Positions 25,308 to 35,000 of a DNA stretch of 64,000 bases are shown piece by piece. The notes beneath the pieces are model-generated. The model saw only the letters and a list, made by a program, of their open reading frames with translations, did not search any database and was not told where the DNA came from. Numbering within the stretch: position 1 is the stretch's first letter; each line of letters opens with the position of its first letter. The translations under genes and the position numbers were made by a program. Source of the DNA: Bacteroidaceae bacterium (GTDB taxonomy: Bacteria; Bacteroidota; Bacteroidia; Bacteroidales; Bacteroidaceae); the NCBI GenBank assembly GCA_017617635.1, contig JAFZVW010000013.1, positions 1-64,000 of the forward strand, read 5' to 3'.

Positions 25308-26468
25308 TCATCGTGGCTTGAGTGATGAGGAAATACGTGTATTTTTTTTTAGGCTGGAGCACGAAAGTTTTTCATGTAAAACCTCTTCGCGCATCCAGGC
25401 GGCGACGCTCTTTTGCATGCGCTGCTTGAAGGCGGTGCTGAAGGTGCTGTAGCTGTGGTAGCCGCTCTCTTGGGCCAGCTTACGGGCTACGATAGGCTGA
25501 TGTGCAGCGGCAAGCTCGCGGTAGCGTGCAACGAAGTGACGGACACGCAGGTCGTGGATGTATGAATAATAGCTTGTTCCCTGACTGGCGAAATACTGGC
25601 TGAGATAGTAGTGGTTCACACCGATAGCTGCCGAGAGCTGCGACAGGGTCAGGTCTTGCTGCAGGTAGAGCTGTGTGTCCTCGCAGTGATTCGCCAGCAG
25701 TATGGCAATATGGGAAACCTCGCTCCATTCACCTCTCAAAAGGGTAGGGGCATGGTCGGTTTCATCAGCAGGATTGTCGGTGCTCAGGTCTTTTAATGTC
25801 TCTACACGCCATAGCAGAAGTCCCGCCAGCGGGAAGCCAGTGAGGTGGGCGATGATGGACATAACGTAGCTGTCGGTATATTCAAAGCTCAGAAGCAGTA
25901 GCATGAGGCTGATGAGCAGTGTAAGGCTGAGCCACATCTCCTTGTGCTCCAGGTCGGCGTAGTTGTCGCGCAGCCACCGCCCATATTGACGCACGGCCAC
26001 CACCATATATATAATGAAGGCCACGGCGAGTATCAGCCCATAAATCATGTTCGGGGTTGTGAGGTCGATGGATGGCAGTGCTGTCTGCAACACTGCGACC
26101 ACGGCGCAGGGTGTCATGGCGACTACAATGGGCCACAGCGGACGGCGGCGGTCCTGCAGCATGTTCAGCAATGTGCCGACGAAAACGGGGGGCAGCGCCA
26201 TGCAGTCGGTAGCGACGAGCAGCCCGTAAACCACCGAGTGGGTGTCGTTCGAATATGTATAGAACAGCATCCACCAGATGTGTGCCATAGCCATGATGCA
26301 GAATAATGCAGCTGCCCAGTGGCGCAGTCGGGCTGGAGGCGTGATGCCGGGTGCGATAGCCTTGCCGCGACACAGCAACAGGTATAGGAACAGCACAACG
26401 GACACGGCTGTTCCTGCGCCGTGAAGCAGTAGATACAGTATCGACAATGGTGTAATCTGTTCGGGCAT
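25308..26468 (-). CDS. AraC family regulator with N-terminal membrane domain
   Basis: A 386-residue protein using the ATG at 26468; a longer TTG-started frame would run into the -7 element at 26499-26506. Residues ~5-215 form about six to seven hydrophobic helices. Residues ~265-365 hold an AraC-type double helix-turn-helix (LTLSQLSAAIGVNHYYLSQY and ESGYHSYSTFSTAFKQRM). The layout suggests a membrane-bound one-component regulator that senses an outside signal and binds DNA directly. It is divergent from the giant surface-protein gene at 26716, its most likely target. It is GC-richer than the kinase cassette upstream. Confidence 0.82.
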   Translation of the reverse strand: MPEQITPLSILYLLLHGAGTAVSVVLFLYLLLCRGKAIAPGITPPARLRHWAAALFCIMAMAHIWWMLFYTYSNDTHSVVYGLLVATDCMALPPVFVGTLLNMLQDRRRPLWPIVVAMTPCAVVAVLQTALPSIDLTTPNMIYGLILAVAFIIYMVVAVRQYGRWLRDNYADLEHKEMWLSLTLLISLMLLLLSFEYTDSYVMSIIAHLTGFPLAGLLLWRVETLKDLSTDNPADETDHAPTLLRGEWSEVSHIAILLANHCEDTQLYLQQDLTLSQLSAAIGVNHYYLSQYFASQGTSYYSYIHDLRVRHFVARYRELAAAHQPIVARKLAQESGYHSYSTFSTAFKQRMQKSVAAWMREEVLHEKLSCSSLKKNTRISSSLKPR

Positions 26469-26498
26469 ATCGCTATTTATCTCGCAGTGTTTATAGTG

Positions 26499-26506
26499 CA
26501 AAATTA
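26499..26506 (-). promoter_or_regulatory. -7 element of the AraC-type regulator
   Basis: On the minus strand TAATTTTG matches TAnnTTTG and lies about 31 bases before the ATG at 26468. The -33 box is unclear. Confidence 0.45.
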
Positions 26507-26630
26507 CTATTTTTTTCAGTAATATCGGGCAAGTTTTCAGCCGAAAGTGCGTGACGGGGTGCAGGGCAACTCTCAGTTAATGCAAAAATGTTACGGCTTA
26601 TGCAAAATCTTCGTTTGCGACAATTTTGAC

Positions 26631-26662
26631 CTTGCAAGCGTCGGCTATTATGAGTACCTTTG
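26631..26662 (+). promoter_or_regulatory. promoter of the giant surface protein gene
   Basis: CTTG (26631-26634), a 20-base spacer and TACCTTTG (26655-26662) fit the consensus with one mismatch in the -33 box. Two TGCAAAA direct repeats spaced 20 bases apart (26581 and 26601) lie just upstream and may be regulator half-sites. Confidence 0.65.
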
Positions 26663-26715
26663 TAAGAATAATGAATATAGGATTACCGGAATTATAAAGT
26701 AAACGATATATCAGA

Positions 26716-29700
26716 ATGAAAAGGGTAGTATTTCTATTTGGGGTGATTTCGGCATTGTTGCTGTCGTCGCAGACGGTGAGGGCTGATAAACTTCTGTCTA
26801 ATGACAAGTTCACGATGTCCGCGTACCGGGATCACGTCAGAATCAAGGTACTGGTTGCCGACCTTGTGGGTCGCGATACGTGGATGAAAGACGGCTACAT
26901 CAGGGCTTATGCCATAGAACCTACTATTTCTAATGGCGATGGAAACATTCCATACATTGACATTGCCAGGGTATATACCTATGACCAGGACGGTAACGGT
27001 AACCCCCAGCACAGAATCAAGGCCACTTTGGTCATGGATGGTGCCACGGTGATACTGAACAATGCGAATTATGTAAAACTGGAGCATAGCGAAAGAGAAT
27101 ATCCCATAAACAAGCAGAGTGACCACGACTATCCGCAGGCTGAGCTGGATGTATATTGGGGCCCTGAGATGGCGGGCAGGAAATGGTATCTTGTGTACTA
27201 TGCAAAACTCGACACAAAATCCTATTTCGAAAACAAGAAACTGGGCTGGGTGGACTGTACTGGTCACCTGGGGCGCAATACGCTTGATGCAGCCGGTTTC
27301 AAGATTCAGCGAACGGATGCCAAGAACTTTACGTTTACCACGCCTGCATTGCCCGAGAACAATTGCAGCGAAACAATGGTCAAGCAAGACCAGAAGCACG
27401 AGGCCTGGTATATCGTGAAATCAACATACACCCTTTACGACAATACTACGGTTACGGCAAGGGACTCTTTCGAGTGTCTGCCGACAACGAAAGGTACGCT
27501 CTTCAAGATTCCCAGCTCAGTGGGTAACTTCAAACATGTTGATATGGTGATTGAGGCCCACGATGCCTATAAGTCTGCCATAGACAAGTATAAGGACAAG
27601 CACGACGAGGGCATTTACTACGACAATGTATCAATCTTCAACAGGCCGAATATCAGCCCGTCGGTGCCTGTGCCCGGCAGCGTGTCTGGTGACTTCGACC
27701 AGTTTACCAAGAAGGTAACGCTGCACTGGACGGGTGTCCAGCAGTCTGACGAAGACAATCCGTATATCACTGCTTCGAAGCCTTACATCTACCGTATCAA
27801 GACCGACAAGATGGGCGAGCCCCGAAGCGGTGAGTCATGGTCGCTGCGCGGTCATCTGAACACGCACGTCACGACAGGTACGATGAATTATACGGACAAT
27901 GCGGGCCTAACCTACAACCAGTATTACAAATACCGCGTGGTGAACATCCCTGACGAATGGCTTTCCACTACGCCCGCAGCGGCTCTTTCGGACGATGTGC
28001 TGAATATGTTGGGCAGCAACGAGATGGAGAAGGTCATCAGCACCGAACCCCGCATTACCGTGTTTCCTGTCGAGCAGGACTCCACGCAGGACCATAAGGT
28101 GCAGCTGAACATAACCTACTCCCGGATACCGAAGGACTCCAACGCGCAAGGCTCTGTTCTGCGTGCCGATGCCGGCAAGAACAACTGGAAAGAAATAGGA
28201 ACCTTTGACGTCAAGCCCGAGCTGGAACCTGCCGAGAAGATTGCCTACGTGGACGAGACGGCAGCCAGCAATCTGGACCGCTATCGCTATAAGGCAAAGA
28301 TTTCGCTCAATTCGGGAGCTAACGAGTTTGAGGGCGAGCCTACCGAGTGCGGACTGATTTCCGGCACGACAGTTGAATCACTCGACTGTTCGAAGGGAAC
28401 ACATCAAAAGGCTGTGGTCCTGCAGTGGAAGTGCAAACAGTCGGGAACTGCCAATACCAATTTCGTCATCTCCCGCCGTCTGGTAGGCGAGGATGACGAC
28501 GCATGGCAGGACATCCATACCGCCAGTGGTACTGCCGACAACTATACGTGGCAGGACAATGCCGCTAATCCGGGATTCTACTACGACTACCGTGTCATGG
28601 CCTATTCCGGTGCCCTGGCAGACAATACCAAAAAGCCCAGCAGCATGACGGATGTCGGCTTCTGCCAGACCACGGGTACCATTACGGGCCGCATAAGCTA
28701 CGCCAACGGTAACAGTGCGGTGGAAAATGTACGCATCACGCTGGATGCAAGTGGCGACAACACCACCGACGGCTATTCCAAGAAGGTGGAAGGCTTTTCG
28801 CAGGGTATCACCTGGGATGTTGACAACATTGCCACTGCCAAGGTATTCAAGAAGGCCAACACGGTGCAGATGTTCGTGCGTCCCGACTCGGTGATGACCA
28901 AGGGTATCTTGGGCTCGGTTCCCGGCATGGGACATTTCCTGTTGGAGAAGGATGGCTCTGTTGCCGGCAACAAGACTTTCCGATTGCGTATGACGTCGGA
29001 GTATTCCAATACCTTTAAGCTTGCGACTTGCTATAGCGAAAAGCCGTTAGTCAGGGCTGTATTTGTGAGCTATAACAATCAGGATATCCCCGTCTCTGCT
29101 GTAAGGGAAATTAACGGAAAGTCCTATACGGTCTATAACATCAATTATCTGATAGATGTAGCTCCGGAATGGGTAATGCAATGGAAGGAAGAGGGATTTT
29201 CTGAGTCGAAGGCGATTAGAATAGCCGGACTGCCTGATGATATGGCAACTTTGTTCTATATCAAAAAGCAGTCTGTCTCAGACCATTCGTTAGTGAAGTC
29301 GTATCATACAATGTACGGACGCGAAAAGTACGACTTGGGCATCACGCTGCCTGCCGACGAGTTCTCGTTGCTCAACCTGATGAAAGACGACCAGGGTAAT
29401 CTGACCGTGAAGGTGGGCGAACAGACCTCGACGTCGAAAACGTCCGTTGGTGCAGAGACAACATTCGACTGGACCGAGGAAACGATGGTGCTGGATCATG
29501 TCCTGTTTGATGTGGATGCCGCTTCCAAGATAGATGCTGACTACTTAACAAGCCATTTGAATGGTATCAGTTCACAGGACTGGAATCATCTGGCATATGG
29601 ACTGGCTACGGAAGTGGTGGCATTACCTGAAGGAGAATATGTGTACGACGACTATTATCTCCCGTTCGCTGTGGGTGGTAACTATGGTGCAACCAACGAG

Positions 29701-32028
29701 ACGGCATTCCACGGCAACTTCTCGGAGGTGCGCGTATGGGACCACGTGCTGAACGCCAAGGAAGAGACAAATTACAACGACCGCGTGCTGAGCGGCTATG
29801 AGAAAGGTCTGCAAATCTACTGGCCCCTGAACGAGTCAGTGGGGAGTCTGGCCTTCGATGCTTCTTGTACTAATGACTATCCCAACGGTCGCCATGCCAC
29901 GGTGTATGAGAATTTCCAGGCATCGAAGCTGATTCCCACGTCGAAGCAACTGTCGCGCTACGGCGTAACCACCGAAAACGGCGATTACGTCATCCGCGGC
30001 ATCCCGTTTGTAGGCTCGGGTACAAGCTATACCGTAACTCCGTCCAAGGGTGTTCACAGCTTCGAGCCGCAGAGACGGACGGCCTATGTCAGTGCCAACT
30101 CGCTGACGCAGAGCAACTACGACTTCAGCGACAAGTCGTCATTCGCGGTCAAGGGACAGATATTCTATGATAATACGAACATCCCAGTCGACAGCGTAAT
30201 GTTCAGGATAGACGGCGAGGTGGTACAGGGCAAGCATGGCATCATTATGACCGACACCGATGGTAAATACCAAATAAGCGTGCCAGTTGGCAACCACCGC
30301 ATCGAGGCTTACCGTAACGGCCACAAGCTGGACGCCTTCCCGCAAAACGAGAAGGAGACATATACCTTTAACAAACCCGAGGTGGTGAACTTCTTTGACC
30401 ACACGCTGGTAAATGTTGCGGGACGTATCAACAGCGGCTTTGCCGATAAGGATGCGCCCTTAGGATTCGGACGCAGCGAGAACCGCATAGGTAAGGCTGT
30501 GCTGAAACTGAGTCTGGGCCGCGAGGCCAACAGCTCGTTCAACTATGTGGTGAACGATCAGGGCGAAGGTAACTTCGGCACAACACCCATCGACGTGCCG
30601 GGCTACGACTCAAGCATAGGGAGCACTGCCTATCGTGGTGCAGGCACGGTGGCCGACAATACGAACACTCGTTACATATATATCACAACGGATGCCAAGA
30701 CGGGCGAGTTCTCTGCCATGCTGCCGCCGCTGAACTACAAGGTGGAGAGCATACGCTTCCCTAACGACGAGGAGGGCGACAAGGCTCGCTACAACAACAT
30801 GCCGTTCTTCGCCGACAACCTGCCGATGATATATGCCGGCAACGCCTCGCAGCAGGCCATCAAGGCTGACACGCTGCAGACGGACGGCAACAGGCGGACT
30901 TACCCCTACACTGCCAAGTTCATACACCAGCTGCGCAACAATGTGGAGATAACGGTGGCACAGAGCGGTCTCGAGAAAGACGCCTTCGGTGAAGAACAGG
31001 TGGAGGCGAAGAGACTGGACAACACTACCGAGACAGTGAACGCCATAAACTACAACGGCGATTCGTTCAGCTACGCATTCGGCTATCCGCTGTTCAAGCA
31101 GCACGAGAGCTATACCTTCTCTATCCACGTGAAGGAGAGCAACTACAATGTCGATACGAAGAAGGTGGTCGAGGAGATTCCTACGGATGCCGAGATTTAT
31201 ATCAACAACGAGGCCAGTGCCTCGACATCGGTGTCCTGTGACTCAACGCTGAGTGAGGTTGGTCAGAAGTTCCAACCAAGTAATGTCTATCAAACACAGA
31301 CCATCACTGCCAACCCCGACAAGGACGGCGATTTGGAATACAGCTTCACAGTAGGCTATCCTAACGTGATAGACTCTCTCAAATACGTGCGCAATATAAA
31401 CATCAGTGTCACCGTAGGCAACCGCACCACGGTATGGCAGGCACCCAATAAGCATGTGACTGCCAAGAAAGCCCTTGAGATGATTGTGCTGGGTGGTGTG
31501 ATGACGGGTACCAACTACAGGACCAAGACGCCTGACTTTGTCGATATGGTGATACGCCGCCCGCCAGGCAGCAGGGGCGTTGCCTCGTGGAGCGTGGATT
31601 CTGTGCGTTGTACGGCTCAAGGCTTCCGCGACCATGGCTCGGATGCCAACGCGGGATACGATTATGCCAGCATAGGACCTAAAATCAAGGATATCCTGGG
31701 TAGCGAATGGGTAGTCAAGGCTAATACGAAGAATGGTAAAAATCATGTAAGTGATACTGTCAAGGTGACAGGCTCGTCAACGAGCTACGAGGTGAAAGAG
31801 AAGATTATGACACCCTCGGGAGGCATCTATACCCAGAAAGACGGCGACACCTACATAGGCCGCGCTACCAATCTGCTATTCGGCAGAGGCGACAATATTG
31901 GTATCTATCAGCAGCAGGACGGTACGAACAGGATACAAAAGAAATATGCACTGTGCGTAGGCCGCGAATTCAATACCACCTTTGTCTATTCGCAGGCGTA
32001 TATCGAACAGACGCTGATACCTAACTAG
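26716..32028 (+). CDS. giant modular surface protein, N-terminal part (ends at an in-frame amber codon)
   Basis: A 1770-residue protein with a signal peptide ending VRA (~residue 23). The sequence is a string of beta-sandwich modules: Fn3-like segments (~320-440 and ~560-650), a carboxypeptidase-regulatory-like module (~655-720), a LamG/concanavalin-like region with VRVWDHVLNAKEE (~940-1060), and a second regulatory-like module (FAVKGQIFYDNTNIPVDSV, ~1140). It stops at TAG 32026-32028. The same reading frame then continues without further stops to 36933 and completes the expected architecture, including the C-terminal sorting-like tail, which this half lacks. It is probably the 5' part of one ~3400-codon gene broken by a nonsense change. 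The role (adhesion or glycan binding) is inferred. Confidence 0.75.
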   Translation: MKRVVFLFGVISALLLSSQTVRADKLLSNDKFTMSAYRDHVRIKVLVADLVGRDTWMKDGYIRAYAIEPTISNGDGNIPYIDIARVYTYDQDGNGNPQHRIKATLVMDGATVILNNANYVKLEHSEREYPINKQSDHDYPQAELDVYWGPEMAGRKWYLVYYAKLDTKSYFENKKLGWVDCTGHLGRNTLDAAGFKIQRTDAKNFTFTTPALPENNCSETMVKQDQKHEAWYIVKSTYTLYDNTTVTARDSFECLPTTKGTLFKIPSSVGNFKHVDMVIEAHDAYKSAIDKYKDKHDEGIYYDNVSIFNRPNISPSVPVPGSVSGDFDQFTKKVTLHWTGVQQSDEDNPYITASKPYIYRIKTDKMGEPRSGESWSLRGHLNTHVTTGTMNYTDNAGLTYNQYYKYRVVNIPDEWLSTTPAAALSDDVLNMLGSNEMEKVISTEPRITVFPVEQDSTQDHKVQLNITYSRIPKDSNAQGSVLRADAGKNNWKEIGTFDVKPELEPAEKIAYVDETAASNLDRYRYKAKISLNSGANEFEGEPTECGLISGTTVESLDCSKGTHQKAVVLQWKCKQSGTANTNFVISRRLVGEDDDAWQDIHTASGTADNYTWQDNAANPGFYYDYRVMAYSGALADNTKKPSSMTDVGFCQTTGTITGRISYANGNSAVENVRITLDASGDNTTDGYSKKVEGFSQGITWDVDNIATAKVFKKANTVQMFVRPDSVMTKGILGSVPGMGHFLLEKDGSVAGNKTFRLRMTSEYSNTFKLATCYSEKPLVRAVFVSYNNQDIPVSAVREINGKSYTVYNINYLIDVAPEWVMQWKEEGFSESKAIRIAGLPDDMATLFYIKKQSVSDHSLVKSYHTMYGREKYDLGITLPADEFSLLNLMKDDQGNLTVKVGEQTSTSKTSVGAETTFDWTEETMVLDHVLFDVDAASKIDADYLTSHLNGISSQDWNHLAYGLATEVVALPEGEYVYDDYYLPFAVGGNYGATNETAFHGNFSEVRVWDHVLNAKEETNYNDRVLSGYEKGLQIYWPLNESVGSLAFDASCTNDYPNGRHATVYENFQASKLIPTSKQLSRYGVTTENGDYVIRGIPFVGSGTSYTVTPSKGVHSFEPQRRTAYVSANSLTQSNYDFSDKSSFAVKGQIFYDNTNIPVDSVMFRIDGEVVQGKHGIIMTDTDGKYQISVPVGNHRIEAYRNGHKLDAFPQNEKETYTFNKPEVVNFFDHTLVNVAGRINSGFADKDAPLGFGRSENRIGKAVLKLSLGREANSSFNYVVNDQGEGNFGTTPIDVPGYDSSIGSTAYRGAGTVADNTNTRYIYITTDAKTGEFSAMLPPLNYKVESIRFPNDEEGDKARYNNMPFFADNLPMIYAGNASQQAIKADTLQTDGNRRTYPYTAKFIHQLRNNVEITVAQSGLEKDAFGEEQVEAKRLDNTTETVNAINYNGDSFSYAFGYPLFKQHESYTFSIHVKESNYNVDTKKVVEEIPTDAEIYINNEASASTSVSCDSTLSEVGQKFQPSNVYQTQTITANPDKDGDLEYSFTVGYPNVIDSLKYVRNINISVTVGNRTTVWQAPNKHVTAKKALEMIVLGGVMTGTNYRTKTPDFVDMVIRRPPGSRGVASWSVDSVRCTAQGFRDHGSDANAGYDYASIGPKIKDILGSEWVVKANTKNGKNHVSDTVKVTGSSTSYEVKEKIMTPSGGIYTQKDGDTYIGRATNLLFGRGDNIGIYQQQDGTNRIQKKYALCVGREFNTTFVYSQAYIEQTLIPN

Positions 32029-32052
32029 AAACTGGCGGCCAGGAGTCTGCTG

Positions 32053-35000
32053 GTGACTGTGGCTGACCCGCATGACGACGCGCAGGCCAAGAAAATAGCG
32101 GGTAAGGTGATGTACTACACGAAGTATAACAAGGACGATGCGAGGTATGGATTAAGTAATGCCGACCCTGCCTTTACTGAGGAGGAGCGCAAAGCGGCTG
32201 AGGGATGGCCCAGCTACCGTATCGTTGACGGCCGTCCGGATTCAGAGAAATCGGAAACTGTTGACTCCATCCAATACTGCCTGAACCAGATTAAGGGCTG
32301 GCAGGACTGGATATCCAGGAACGAGGAGGACAAACTGAGGGCCTTTGGCGACGAGAAGACTTATCTGGAGAAGAACTACAGCATTGCAGGCGGCACCAGC
32401 GTCAGCCACTCTTCGGTGAATACACAGAAGAAGGCTGTGGGTTCTAACTTCACCTATACTACTATCATCAACAGCGATACAAATGCCGGTTTGCTGGTAA
32501 ACGAAGTCGGTTCCTATGCTACCATCGTTCATAATGAGCAAAGCGGAACCCAGCATTCCAATGACACGACGACAACGGTGACAAGGGCTATTGACTGGTC
32601 GATTAGCGACGCAGAGCCTACCACGGCCCTGTCGGTGAACGTGTACCAGTCGCCCCGCACATGGGGTCCCATCTTCCGCACGCTTGGCGGACAGACCAGC
32701 AACCCATACGAGGGCGCTACATATACGAAATACTACTCACCAGGCGTCCAGCTCGACGAGGCTACCATGCGCGTGGAGAAGCCCGAGATGCGAGTGGTTA
32801 GCGATGCCATAGTCAGCAATGTGCCGTCGGGCTCGGCAGCCGAGTTCAAGCTGCAGCTCTCGAACGCCAGTGAGACGAACACCACATGTGAATATGTGCT
32901 GGAGTGCAAGGACGGCAGCAACCCCTATGGTGCTAAACTGATGATGGACGGCACTCCGCTGAGCAACGGCAAGGAAGGCCGCAGGTTCAAGCTGAAGGGT
33001 GGTGAGAGCATCGAGAAGACGCTGCTGGTATCGCAGAGCGACCACACTATCAACAAATACAAGGAACTGGTACTGGTGTTCAAGTCGACCAAGGACAGTG
33101 CTACCGTAAGCCAGCCGGCATTAATCAGCGTAGAGTTCATCCCTGCCTCGACACCTATTGAGATGGCTGTGTCGCATACCACAGTGAACTCGAAGGACTA
33201 TGCAGAACATGGGGGACTCGTGGTGACACTGAACAATCTGGACCGCACGGATACCGGACTGAAGGGTGTACGCGTGCGCTACCGCCGAAAGGGTTATAGC
33301 TCGTGGACCATTGCCAAGGCATGGCAGGTGGTAAAGAGCGGTGAGACACCCCAGCAGGGCACAGTGCCGCTACCTGATACCGATATGTTTACCACTGTGG
33401 TAACCTTCCCCGAAGACGGTGTATTCGAGCTGCAGGCACAGACCTACGGTATGTATGGCACCCAGGAGCTGACCTTCGAGACACCTGCCATCGAGATTAC
33501 CCAGGACATCAAGGGTCCAAAGGTGCTCGGCTCAGCATCGCCTATCGGAACGGTCAGCTTCATCAACCGCAACGACATCCATGTGAACTTCAACGAGGAT
33601 ATTAACGTGAATGCGCTGAGCCAGAGCGACAACTTTACCATTACGGGTGACCTGAACAATACCGCTTTCAGTGGCGACAAGACCACGAATCCTGATGTGG
33701 CGCTACAACTGGAGGGTAGCGGAATCAGTACGCAGGCGAGCTTCCTGTTTGACAACAGCGACCTGGCAATGGATATGTGGCTGTACCGCCAGGCTGACGG
33801 CAACATAGTCAGCGTAGGTACGGATGCCAACCAGCTGTCACTCTTTACGGAGAACGGCATTGCCAAGGTGCGCGTGGGTGGTAGCGACGCATCGCATATT
33901 GTGACATCGGGTGTAGAGCTGCCTGCTAACAAGTGGATGTACTTGGCACTGACCTACAAGCACGACCCAGTGACCGGCAAGGGGCTGCTGAGCGCTATCT
34001 ATGCCGATGCCGACCACGATAGTCCGATAGACATCCTGAAAGAGGTGGTGACCAACGATATTGACATGCGCGGTAAACTGACCGTTGGCGGCAACAAGAT
34101 GAAGGGCCGCATGCGTGACCTGACGCTGTGGAACGACAGTAGGGACGTACGACAACTGTATATTGACCGCGAGAAATCGAAGGCAGCCTATCTGCCGGGA
34201 CTCGTAGGCTACTGGCGCATGAACAGGGGTTACGGTAAGACGGTGGAAGACAAGGCACACTCACGTGACTTGGTGATGGACACTGAGAGCTGGTATATCC
34301 ACAACGACAACCGCGCCGCCAAGTTGGCCGAGAACGAGATGTTGGACATCAATATCTCAACCTATGCACCGCAGATTACCGACAACTATGCCCTGGAGCT
34401 GTGGTTCCGTGCCGACCAGCAGGAGGGCAACAACAATGCTTCGCTCATGGAGGTGCCGAACTACCTGAGGATTGGATTCAAAGATAGCAAGCTGGCCGTG
34501 AAGAGCAGTCAGCGCGTCATCGACGAGCAAGGTATTGAGAAGTTTGACGTGAAGCTGGACAATGAGTTGCTGAGCGACCAGAACCTGATTGACAACAACT
34601 GGCACCACCTGACACTCAATGTGCGCCGTGGCTCGTCAGCCGTCGCCTATATCGATGGTGCAGCTGTCAAGACACTGCCTGAATCGAGCATACCGGCAAT
34701 GGCAGGGTCTAACCTCTATGTAGGCAGGGGCTTCACCGGTAGTATCGACGATGTGCGTATCTGGAACGCGGCACTGGAAAGCAAGAGTATTGCTGACCGC
34801 CGTTACGAACGGCTCGACTCTACCTATGCCGGACTGATAGGCTACTTCCCCTTCGAGTCGATACACCGCACAAAGTTGGGAAATGTAGTAACCGAGTTCA
34901 GTATCTACAACTTTGGCGACAAGAGGGTTTCGCGACTGACAGCATCGGGTATCGATAAGGAGCATAATCTGAGTGCTTCGGCACCTGCCTTGCTGCCTAT

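Noticed and set aside
32026..32028. Genome-wide amber recoding or pyrrolysine/selenocysteine insertion
   Set aside because: TAG ends several ordinary genes in the window, and no special tRNA or insertion element was seen. Local readthrough remains possible.
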